This document shows positions 27,134 through 34,483 of a stretch of DNA of 64,000 nucleotides, one piece after another. Positions within the stretch are counted from its first letter, which is position 1. Each line of letters starts with the position of its first letter. The position numbers were made by a program, and so were the translations under genes. Source of the stretch: Micavibrio sp. UBA6147 (GTDB taxonomy: Bacteria > Pseudomonadota > Alphaproteobacteria > Micavibrionales > UBA1664); the NCBI GenBank assembly GCA_002423185.1, contig DIUX01000004.1:382492-446491 (forward strand). The letters are read 5' to 3'. The notes under the pieces are model-generated. The model searched no databases. It had not been told where the DNA came from and worked only from the letters and a program-made list of their open reading frames with translations.

Positions 27134-27580
27134 ATGACAAGAAAACTCTTGATTGCGAGCGACCATGGCGGATACGCCCTTAAAGAAGCCTTGAAAAAGG
27201 CGTTTGAGGATGTGCGTGTTGGCGAATACGTGATCGAATGGCTTGATCTTGGGTGTCACAATCCGGATTCCGTGGATTATCCCGATTATGCCCATGCGCT
27301 GGCCGATGCCATCAAGGCGGGCAAGGCCGATACGGGCGTTTTGATTTGCGGGTCGGGCATCGGGATTTCGATTGCGGCGAACCGCCATGCGCATATTCGG
27401 GCGGCTTTATGCGGCGATGTGACATCGGCGCGGTTGTCACGGGCGCATAACAACGCGAACGTCATTGTTTTTGGCGGACGCGTGATCGGTGATCAAGTCG
27501 CGATTGATTGCCTCGATATATTTTTAAAAACCCCTTATGAGGGCGGGCGGCATGACCGCAGGATCGGCAAAATGTCCTGA
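27134..27580 (+). CDS. rpiB: RpiB, ribose-5-phosphate isomerase B
   Basis: Interconverts ribulose 5-phosphate and ribose 5-phosphate in the pentose phosphate pathway. It has 148 residues, normal for the RpiB/LacAB family. The markers are ASDHGGYALKEAL at the N-terminus, then CHNPDSVDYPDYAH, the cysteine-containing ICGSGIGISIAANR with the catalytic Cys, and LSRAHNNANVIVFGGR. glyA follows 59 bases downstream in the same orientation, a conserved alphaproteobacterial order. Confidence 0.95.
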   Translation: MTRKLLIASDHGGYALKEALKKAFEDVRVGEYVIEWLDLGCHNPDSVDYPDYAHALADAIKAGKADTGVLICGSGIGISIAANRHAHIRAALCGDVTSARLSRAHNNANVIVFGGRVIGDQVAIDCLDIFLKTPYEGGRHDRRIGKMS

Positions 27581-27639
27581 CAGACAGGCAGGCATGAAAA
27601 AATTACAGTGGTCGGCACAGATAAATGAAGGAGCGCAGC

Positions 27640-28965
27640 ATGACAAACACCGCAATGAAGGATCTCAGCATGAACAAAGCAACAAAGGCCTATTTTAACG
27701 ATGAATTGTCGGCTGTTGACCCCGAGCTGTACTCAGCCATGGTGGGCGAGCTTGAGCGCCAGCAAGACCAGATCGAATTGATCGCCTCTGAAAACATCGT
27801 GTCGCGTGCGGTGCTTCAGGCACAGGGGTCGGTGTTGACCAACAAATACGCCGAAGGATACCCGTCCAAGCGTTACTATCAAGGGTGCGAGTTTGTTGAC
27901 GTGACTGAAACATTGGCGATTGAGCGGGCGAAAAAGCTGTTTGGTTGTGAATTCGTGAACGTACAACCGCATTCCGGCGCGCAAGCGAACCAAGGCGTGT
28001 TTTTGGCGTTGTTGCAACCAGGGGATACGATCCTCGGCATGTCTTTGGCCTGCGGCGGGCATTTGACCCATGGCGCAGCGCCGAACCAATCCGGCAAATG
28101 GTTTGATGCGGTTCAATATGGTGTGCGCAAAGATAACGGCTTGCTGGATTATGACGAAGTCGAAACTTTGGCGCGTCAGCACAAGCCGAAAATGATTATT
28201 GCAGGGGCGTCGGCCTATCCGCGCGTGATTGATTGGGCGCGTTTCCGCAAAATCGCGGATGAAGTCGGTGCTTATTTGATGGTCGATATGGCGCATTATG
28301 CCGGTTTGATTGCGGGCGGGTCATACCCCAGCCCGTTTGGTCATGCGCATATCGTGACGACCACAACACACAAAACCCTGCGCGGCCCGCGCGGCGGCAT
28401 GATTATGACGAATGACGAGGAGATCGCGAAAAAGATTAATTCGGCGATTTTCCCGGGGCTTCAAGGCGGGCCGCTCGAGCATGTGATTGCGGCAAAGGCT
28501 GTGGCCTTTGGCGAGGCGTTGCGTCCAGACTTCAAAGACTATGCCAAGGCAATTGTTGATAATGCCCGTGTGTTGGCGCAAAAACTGGTCGATGGTGGGC
28601 TTGATATCGTGACCGGCGGAACGGACAGCCATATTGTTTTGGTCGATCTGCGCCCCAAAAAACTCACCGGTAAAATCGCCGATGAGGCGTTGGAGCGTGC
28701 GGGGATTACCTGCAACAAAAACGCCGTTCCGTTTGACCCTGAAAAACCGTTTGTGACATCGGGCATTCGTTTGGGAACGCCGGCGGGAACAACGCGCGGT
28801 TTTGGTGCAGCGGAATGGAGCCAGATCGGTGATTTGATTCTTGAGGTTTTGGACGGGGTTGTCGCCAACGGCCTTGACGGGAATGATGCGGTTGCAAAGT
28901 CAGTTCGCCAAAAGGTGAAAGCCCTGTGCGACCGTTTCCCGATCTATAGCGGGACTCATTTATAA
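27640..28965 (+). CDS. glyA: GlyA, serine hydroxymethyltransferase
   Basis: A PLP enzyme that makes glycine and 5,10-methylene-tetrahydrofolate from serine. It has 441 residues from the ATG at 27640, chosen because GAAGGAG lies 6-7 bases before it. An in-frame ATG at 27625 would overlap that site. The PLP-lysine motif TTTTHKTLRGPRGG is intact, as are YAEGYPSKRYYQGCE, HSGAQAN and the C-terminal GIRLGTPAGTTRGF. It starts a probable operon with nrdR and the riboflavin genes. No riboswitch is visible in its 59-base leader. Confidence 0.97.
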   Translation: MTNTAMKDLSMNKATKAYFNDELSAVDPELYSAMVGELERQQDQIELIASENIVSRAVLQAQGSVLTNKYAEGYPSKRYYQGCEFVDVTETLAIERAKKLFGCEFVNVQPHSGAQANQGVFLALLQPGDTILGMSLACGGHLTHGAAPNQSGKWFDAVQYGVRKDNGLLDYDEVETLARQHKPKMIIAGASAYPRVIDWARFRKIADEVGAYLMVDMAHYAGLIAGGSYPSPFGHAHIVTTTTHKTLRGPRGGMIMTNDEEIAKKINSAIFPGLQGGPLEHVIAAKAVAFGEALRPDFKDYAKAIVDNARVLAQKLVDGGLDIVTGGTDSHIVLVDLRPKKLTGKIADEALERAGITCNKNAVPFDPEKPFVTSGIRLGTPAGTTRGFGAAEWSQIGDLILEVLDGVVANGLDGNDAVAKSVRQKVKALCDRFPIYSGTHL

Positions 28966-29051
28966 TCCCCCATTAAATAGGGGAAAACGCGCGCCGTTTG
29001 ATGCGGCGCGCCGTACTTGAACGATAATCACAGATCAAGAAAGAGGCCGTC

Positions 29052-29528
29052 ATGCGTTGCCCTTTTTGCAGTCACGAAGAAACACAGGTGAAAGATTCGC
29101 GCCCGTCGGAGGATAACGCCGTGATCCGCCGTCGGCGGCATTGTTCGTCTTGTGAAGGGCGCTTCACGACGTTTGAGCGGGTTCAGCTTCGCGAACTCAC
29201 CGTCCTTAAAAATGACGGCAGCCGCGAACCCTTTGACCGCGATAAATTGACCCGTTCGATGATTATCCCGTTACGCAAACGCCCCGTCAACGAAGACAGG
29301 TTAGAGAAAATCATCAGCCGCATCGTGCGCGAACTCGAACAAAAGGGCGAGAGCGAAATCACCTCCATCGCCATTGGCCGCATGGTGATGGACACATTCG
29401 CGGAGATCGACCAAATCGCCTATGTCCGCTATGCCAGTGTTTATAAGGATTTCCGCGAAGTCTCCGACTTCCGTGACTTTCTCGGCGACTTGCCGGATGG
29501 GGATGTCGCCGCTAAAAAAACGGCGTAA
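29052..29528 (+). CDS. nrdR: NrdR, ribonucleotide reductase repressor
   Basis: A zinc-ribbon/ATP-cone repressor that switches ribonucleotide reductase genes according to ATP/dATP. It has 158 residues. The zinc ribbon is MRCPFCSHEE (first CxxC) with HCSSCEGRFTTFERV (second CxxC). The ATP-cone follows from about residue 46 (LRELTVLKNDGSREPFDRDKL). The C-terminus DFRDFLGDLP is typical. It lies between glyA and ribD in the standard order. Confidence 0.97.
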   Translation: MRCPFCSHEETQVKDSRPSEDNAVIRRRRHCSSCEGRFTTFERVQLRELTVLKNDGSREPFDRDKLTRSMIIPLRKRPVNEDRLEKIISRIVRELEQKGESEITSIAIGRMVMDTFAEIDQIAYVRYASVYKDFREVSDFRDFLGDLPDGDVAAKKTA

Positions 29529-29567
29529 AATTCGGCGTTTTCTACTTTAATTATTGGCGGGTTATCT

Positions 29568-30683
29568 ATGCGTCCTGCGCTTGTTTTCAGTGATTTTGAT
29601 GTGGCGATGATGCGCTCGGCTTTGATGCTGGCGGCGCAGGGGCTGGGGCGTGTCGCACCGAATCCGTCAGTCGGGTGCGTGATTGTTGATATTCAAGGGC
29701 GGGTGGTCGGCGCGGCACGTACCGCCGATGGCGGGCGGCCTCATGCGGAAACACAAGCGCTGGAGATGGCGGGAGAACGCGCCCGCGGGGGAACGTGCTA
29801 TGTCACGCTCGAACCTTGCGCCCATCACGGAAAAACACCGCCTTGCGCGGAGGCTTTGCTTCATGCGGGGGTGTCGCGCGTTGTGATCGCCTGTCACGAC
29901 CCCGATCCGCGCGTGGCGGGGCAGGGGGCGAATCTATTGCGCCTTGCCGGTGTTACGGTGAATGAGGGGCTTTTGGCGGAAGACGGCTTTGCGGTGAACA
30001 AGGGGTTCTTCCTTCGCTTCGCGCCGCAGCCAAGGCCGTTCGTGACGTTGAAGATTGCCTCGACACTAGACGGGAAAATCGCCACTCAATCGGGCGAGAG
30101 CCAATGGATTACGGGGGCGGAGGCGCGCGCCGCGGGGCATGGGCTGCGGCTTCGCCATGATGCGATCTTGATCGGAAAAAACACTTACCTTGCGGATAAC
30201 CCGTCTTTGTCGTGCCGGCTCGGCGGTATTGCGGCGGATGATGCGGCGCTTCAACCCTTGCCGGTCATTTTGGATCGGGGCGGCGGGTGCGCGCAGGCCT
30301 TGGTGAACCACCAATTCGCACGGACGCCGCTCTTGGTCACAAACACGGACGCCGTGGTTGAGCGCCATGTTGCGTTTGATGTGTCGGCGACGGGAACGGA
30401 TATTCCCGATGTGCTGGCTATGCTTGCCGCACGCGGCGTGACGCGTTTGCTGGTTGAGGGGGGCGCGGGGGTGATCGGGTCGTTTTTACGGGCGGGAATG
30501 GATGCGCCCCTGTGGGATGAGCTTTGGTGGTTTCAGGCGCCTTCTTTGATTGGTGGCGATGGGTTGCAAGCCGTTCATCCTTTAAATATCAATTCGATAA
30601 AAGATGTATTTAAAGTAAAACATCAATATGATCGGCCTGTTGGTGCTGATATGCTGCGCGTCTTTACGCATCCGCTGGCCTGA
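29568..30683 (+). CDS. ribD: RibD, bifunctional deaminase/reductase of riboflavin synthesis
   Basis: Converts the GTP cyclohydrolase II product first by deamination and then by NADPH reduction. It has 371 residues. The N-terminal deaminase has PNPSVGCVIV, HAETQAL and the zinc ligands in EPCAHHGKTPPCAEAL. The reductase from about residue 155 has KIASTLDGKIATQSGESQWITG and LLVEGGAGVIGSFL. It opens the riboflavin block ribD-ribE-ribBA-ribH, ahead of nusB. An FMN riboswitch was looked for in the 38-base gap before it and upstream of nrdR. None is present. Confidence 0.96.
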   Translation: MRPALVFSDFDVAMMRSALMLAAQGLGRVAPNPSVGCVIVDIQGRVVGAARTADGGRPHAETQALEMAGERARGGTCYVTLEPCAHHGKTPPCAEALLHAGVSRVVIACHDPDPRVAGQGANLLRLAGVTVNEGLLAEDGFAVNKGFFLRFAPQPRPFVTLKIASTLDGKIATQSGESQWITGAEARAAGHGLRLRHDAILIGKNTYLADNPSLSCRLGGIAADDAALQPLPVILDRGGGCAQALVNHQFARTPLLVTNTDAVVERHVAFDVSATGTDIPDVLAMLAARGVTRLLVEGGAGVIGSFLRAGMDAPLWDELWWFQAPSLIGGDGLQAVHPLNINSIKDVFKVKHQYDRPVGADMLRVFTHPLA

Positions 30684-30768
30684 TTGGAGAGGCGCTTCGT
30701 GCCTCATCACAAAAATTATCATAAAATTTTCTTGGGATTTTCGCCGAATGGCGTTAAGACTTATCGCC

Positions 30769-31392
30769 ATGTTTACAGGCATTATCAAAGACATCGGAAC
30801 TGTCCTGCGCATCGACCGCAATCGCGGGGATGCGCGGTATGTCATTCGCACGGGGCTTGATCTTTCGCGGGTGGAAATCGGCGCGTCGATTGCGTGCGGC
30901 GGGTGCTGTCTCACCGTTGTCGAAAAAGACGGCGATTGTTTTTTGGTTGATGTATCGGCGGAAACCTTGTCGAAAACCAAACTCGGAAGCTGGAACGAAG
31001 GGGCGCGCTTGAATATCGAGCCGTCCTTGCGCATTGGTGACGAGCTTGGCGGTCATATCGTGAGCGGGCATGTAGATGGATTAGCGCGGATTGTGGCTGT
31101 GCGAGCGGAAGGGGATTCTCACCGCCTGAGCATTGAAGTGCCGCAGGAATTCGCGCGGTTCATCGCGCCGAAGGGGTCTGTGGCGCTGGACGGTATTTCC
31201 CTGACGGTTAATGAGGTTGAGGGCTGTGTCTTCGGGGTGAATATCATCCCCCATACATGGCAGGTCACGACGCTGGGCGACGCCAAAATCGGGGATGTTT
31301 TGAATTTCGAGATTGACCTTATGGCGCGGTATGCGGCGCGGTTGATCGGGGCGGATATTGCCCAAAACACAGCACAGAAAAAGACAGGATAG
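30769..31392 (+). CDS. ribE: RibE, riboflavin synthase alpha chain
   Basis: Dismutates two lumazines into riboflavin. It has 207 residues made of two homologous lumazine-binding barrels. The first begins MFTGIIKDIGTV with IACGGCCLTVV. The second carries GHIVSGHVDGLARI, SVALDGISLTVNEVEG and FGVNIIPHTWQVT. The start at 30769 gives the canonical MFTGI opening. Longer in-frame starts add residues without family character. The stop is 3 bases before the ribBA start, so the two are translationally coupled. Confidence 0.96.
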   Translation: MFTGIIKDIGTVLRIDRNRGDARYVIRTGLDLSRVEIGASIACGGCCLTVVEKDGDCFLVDVSAETLSKTKLGSWNEGARLNIEPSLRIGDELGGHIVSGHVDGLARIVAVRAEGDSHRLSIEVPQEFARFIAPKGSVALDGISLTVNEVEGCVFGVNIIPHTWQVTTLGDAKIGDVLNFEIDLMARYAARLIGADIAQNTAQKKTG

Positions 31393-31395
31393 ACC

Positions 31396-32565
31396 ATGAG
31401 CCCACTTCACGCCGTTTGTGACGATCATCCGGTTTGCGATGCGCGGCTTTCGCCGTCCGACCGCTTGGTGTTGTCCAGCCCTGAAGAATTGATCGAAGAC
31501 GCCAGAAACGGGCGGATGTTCATCCTCGTTGACGATGAAGACCGCGAGAACGAAGGCGATTTAATCATTCCGGCTCAGATGGTTACACCGGATTCTATTA
31601 ACTTCATGGCAACGCATGGGCGTGGGCTTATTTGCTTGGCAATGGATGAGGCGATGGTGGCGCGGCTTGGCTTGCCGATGATGGCGGCGCGCAATACATC
31701 GGGGCATGGCACGGCCTTTACCGTGTCGATTGAGGCAAAAGACGGGGTGAGCACGGGGATTTCCGCGCCTGACCGCGCCCGCACGATCCAAGTGGCGATT
31801 GACCCGACCAGCGGCCCGAATGATATTGCGATGCCGGGGCATGTGTTCCCCTTGCGGGCGCAAAAAGGCGGGGTTTTGGTGCGGGCGGGGCATACGGAGG
31901 CGGCGGTTGATATTGCGCGTCTTGCGGGGCTGCGTGGTGCCGGCGTGATTTGTGAAGTGATGAACGAAGACGGCACAATGTCACGCATGGACGATTTGAT
32001 CGCTTTTTCTCAAAAACATAGTCTTAAGCTCGGCACGATTGCCGACTTGATCGCCTATCGTTTGCGGACAGAGCAATGCGTTGAACATTTGAAACAGGAA
32101 CAGATCGAAAGCCGTTACGGCGGCGCGTTCACCTTGCATACTTACCGCAACTTGATGACCGGCGAAGAAAACATGGCGCTGGTCAAAGGAACGCCGGATT
32201 ACACGAAGCCTGTATTGGTGCGGGTGCATGCGATGAACGTAAAGACCGACTTGCTCGGGATCGGGCAAGACACACTGCACTGTGCGATGGACGCGGTCGG
32301 CGCGGCGGGGGCGGGCGTGGTTTTGCTCCTGCAATCGACCCGCGCGATGGAAGAAGACAGCACCCAAGGCTTGGCGAACAGCGCCAACGACAAGGCCGCC
32401 AAAGCCGCCGTGAAGACCGAAAAAACACTGCGTTCCTATGGAATCGGGGCGCAAATCCTCATTCATCTTGGCGTGCGGGATATGGTTTTGCTGACATCCT
32501 CGCCCAAGCATGTGATCGGACTTCAGGGGTTTGGCCTGAATATAGTTGAACAGCGCGGCTTGTAA
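31396..32565 (+). CDS. ribB: RibBA-type protein: DHBP synthase with a degenerate GTP cyclohydrolase II domain
   Basis: A 389-residue protein. The N-terminal domain is 3,4-dihydroxy-2-butanone 4-phosphate synthase, with the acidic loop DDEDRENEGDLIIPAQMV, the HGTAFTVSIEAKD region and the HTEAAVDIARLAGL stretch intact. The second half is like GTP cyclohydrolase II at its very end (GIGAQILIHLGVRDMVLL, then GLQGFGLNIVE). The zinc cysteine triad of active enzymes (C...C-x-C after the RVHxEC start) is gone: the segment reads VRVHAMNVKTDLLGIGQDTLHC. It would be inactive as a GTP cyclohydrolase, so a separate RibA is expected elsewhere. Confidence 0.9.
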   Translation: MSPLHAVCDDHPVCDARLSPSDRLVLSSPEELIEDARNGRMFILVDDEDRENEGDLIIPAQMVTPDSINFMATHGRGLICLAMDEAMVARLGLPMMAARNTSGHGTAFTVSIEAKDGVSTGISAPDRARTIQVAIDPTSGPNDIAMPGHVFPLRAQKGGVLVRAGHTEAAVDIARLAGLRGAGVICEVMNEDGTMSRMDDLIAFSQKHSLKLGTIADLIAYRLRTEQCVEHLKQEQIESRYGGAFTLHTYRNLMTGEENMALVKGTPDYTKPVLVRVHAMNVKTDLLGIGQDTLHCAMDAVGAAGAGVVLLLQSTRAMEEDSTQGLANSANDKAAKAAVKTEKTLRSYGIGAQILIHLGVRDMVLLTSSPKHVIGLQGFGLNIVEQRGL

Positions 32566-32647
32566 TGATATGCATCGGCGCGTCCATGCCAAAAAAACGA
32601 AGCCGAATAATTCGATAGCCATTGAATAACAGAATAAGGATGAAGCT

Positions 32648-33115
32648 ATGAGTGCCCCTGATGAGTCCCGCGCCGTTCCGCATTGCCTGATTATCGAGGC
32701 GCGTTTTTATACGCATATTGCCGATATGTTGGTGAGTGGCGCGATGAAGGCGCTGGATGAGGTCGGCGTGACCTATGACCGTGTTGAGGTTCCCGGAGCG
32801 CTTGAGATTCCTTCGGTTTTGTCGTTTGCGGGGCAATCGGGGCAATATGATGCGTTTATTGTTTTGGGGTGCGTTATTCGCGGCGAAACAGGACATTATG
32901 ATATTGTGTGTAACGAGAGCGCACGCGGCGTTTACGAAGTGTCTTTGGCGCTCGACCTTGCGGTCGGCAACGGCATTTTGACGGTTGAGAACGAGGCGCA
33001 GGCGATTGTCCGCGCCGACCCCGCACAAAAGAACAAAGGCCGCGATGCCGCGGTTGCGGCGCTTGAGGTTCTTGCCCTCAAACACCATTTCTTTGACTTG
33101 GCGGACGCCGAGTAG
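32648..33115 (+). CDS. ribH: RibH, lumazine synthase
   Basis: Condenses the pyrimidine and the butanone phosphate to 6,7-dimethyl-8-ribityllumazine. It has 155 residues. The markers are IIEARFYTHIADML near the start, VPGALEIPSVLSF, the phosphate-binding VLGCVIRGETGHYDIVCNES in sections, and NGILTVENEAQA. It lies 82 bases downstream of ribBA and ahead of nusB, in the normal order. The assembled enzyme may be a pentamer or icosahedral cage. Sequence alone does not say which. Confidence 0.95.
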   Translation: MSAPDESRAVPHCLIIEARFYTHIADMLVSGAMKALDEVGVTYDRVEVPGALEIPSVLSFAGQSGQYDAFIVLGCVIRGETGHYDIVCNESARGVYEVSLALDLAVGNGILTVENEAQAIVRADPAQKNKGRDAAVAALEVLALKHHFFDLADAE

Positions 33116-33155
33116 ACAATAAGCATATAAGTATAGACGAGCAGCACAGGAACGG

Positions 33156-33641
33156 ATGATGAGCGAATTGCCACAACAACAGGCTAAAAAACCGGCAAAA
33201 AAAGGGTCGGCATCCGCGCGGAACCGTATGGCGCGGCTTTTGGCGGCGCAGGCTGTGTATCAATTGATGATGACCGACCTTGATGCCGATACGGTGATGC
33301 TCAATGTGCGTGGCCGATCGGGGTTTCGGGACGGGGATGTCGCGGATGAATTTGTCGACCATGATGATGCGCTGTTTTTGTCGATTGTGCGCAGCCAGCA
33401 AGCCAAAAAAACCGATATTGAGGTTTTTTTGAATGAAGCGATGGGGGCGAAATACAAGGATCTTGAGGTCTTGTTAAAGGCTATCTTGATGTGCGGCGCG
33501 GCGGAAATCCTGTGTCATCATGACGTGGATGCGCCGATTATCATCAACGATTATATGACCGTGACCGATAGTTTTTATGAGGGGACGGAGAAAAAAATCA
33601 TTAATGCCGTTCTTGATAAGCTGTTTAAACAGGTGCGTTAA
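33156..33641 (+). CDS. nusB: NusB, transcription antitermination factor
   Basis: A 161-residue helical protein that with NusE (S10) binds boxA RNA in rRNA antitermination. RNRMARLLAAQAVYQLMM opens the fold, the middle has KYKDLEVLLKAILMCGAAEIL, and the end has PIIINDYMTVTDSFYEGTEKKIINAVLDKL, each piece typical of NusB. It follows ribH by 40 bases on the same strand, as in other alphaproteobacteria. A lysine-rich N-terminus of about 15 residues precedes the conserved part. Confidence 0.94.
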   Translation: MMSELPQQQAKKPAKKGSASARNRMARLLAAQAVYQLMMTDLDADTVMLNVRGRSGFRDGDVADEFVDHDDALFLSIVRSQQAKKTDIEVFLNEAMGAKYKDLEVLLKAILMCGAAEILCHHDVDAPIIINDYMTVTDSFYEGTEKKIINAVLDKLFKQVR

Positions 33642-33797
33642 ACAAGTTTGTTAAAGGCTTTCCGTATATCTATTTGTTTATAAACGATATTTATTTCTAC
33701 CCTATCTGATAAACTTTTACATAACAATAACTCCTTCTTAAGATATTCCTGTCATAATAAACAGGATCGCATAATAAAGAGGGGGATCATAAAAGTT

Positions 33798-34253
33798 ATG
33801 AAAGGTGTAATCATTGCCGTATTGGCTCTGTTGGTCATCGGCGGCGGCGGCGCGGGGGCGTATTTCTTTTTACAGCCCAAAGACGCGAACGCAGAAACAG
33901 TCGCAGAAGCAGAAAAGCCAAAGGATAAAAGCCAAGTCGCCTATGTCGAGATGGATCCGTTTATCTTGTCCGTTGTCGGCAAGTCACAAGCGCATCAGGT
34001 TATCAGCATCGCCGTGGCACTTGAGGTGTCCGACCCGTTGAACGTGCAAAAGGTTGAACAAAAGCGCCCGAAATTGACGGATGCGTTTTTGACCGAGATG
34101 TACGGCGCGTTCGGTAAAAAGGCGGCGGATCAGGGGGGACAAGTCGCCATTGATATGGTGCGTCAAAAACTCAAGCGAATCACCAATGATGTTATGGGTG
34201 AGGGCGTGGTCGATGATGTGTTGATGCAGATGTTGAATCAGCACCCAGTCTAA
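33798..34253 (+). CDS. FliL-like flagellar basal-body-associated protein
   Basis: A 151-residue membrane-anchored protein. An N-terminal helix (VIIAVLALLVIGGGGAGAYFF) is followed by a short linker and a stomatin-like FliL domain: YVEMDPFILSVVGKSQAHQVISIAVALEV in pieces, then KLTDAFLTEMYGA and KRITNDVMGEGVVDDVLMQ. FliL helps stators assemble or raises motor torque. No other flagellar gene is nearby, so FliL-type paralogues outside the flagellum are possible. Two consecutive terminator hairpins follow it. Confidence 0.8.
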   Translation: MKGVIIAVLALLVIGGGGAGAYFFLQPKDANAETVAEAEKPKDKSQVAYVEMDPFILSVVGKSQAHQVISIAVALEVSDPLNVQKVEQKRPKLTDAFLTEMYGAFGKKAADQGGQVAIDMVRQKLKRITNDVMGEGVVDDVLMQMLNQHPV

Positions 34254-34283
34254 GACGATCCACATAGCCTTATTTCACGCATT

Positions 34284-34312
34284 AAAAGCCTCCATTTTGG
34301 AGGCTTTTCAAT
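34284..34312. terminator. terminator 1 after the FliL-like gene
   Basis: A 10-pair perfect stem AAAAGCCTCC / GGAGGCTTTT with a 5-base loop. It has A and T tails on both sides and so works in either direction. Confidence 0.92.
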
Positions 34313-34371
34313 GTTTTAGACGTTGTTTTTCTGTGAAAGCATACACTGTATTGTTGCAATGCAATATCTTC

Positions 34372-34391
34372 GCCGCTTGCGCGGCTTTTTT
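34372..34391 (+). terminator. terminator 2, upstream of hppA
   Basis: GCCGC, loop TTGC, GCGGC and seven T-rich bases. No gene lies between terminators 1 and 2, so this one may end a short RNA or act as a leader element ahead of hppA. Confidence 0.75.
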
Positions 34392-34483
34392 GTTTGTGTT
34401 CTATAGTCCTGTTTTATTTGAATAAAAATAAGAACAAAATTCGAGTCATTCAACGATTCACTAAACGATAAGGGACTGTAACC

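Noticed and set aside
28966..29567. FMN riboswitch ahead of the riboflavin genes
   Set aside because: The gaps before nrdR and ribD are 86 and 39 bases and do not show the conserved RFN element segments.
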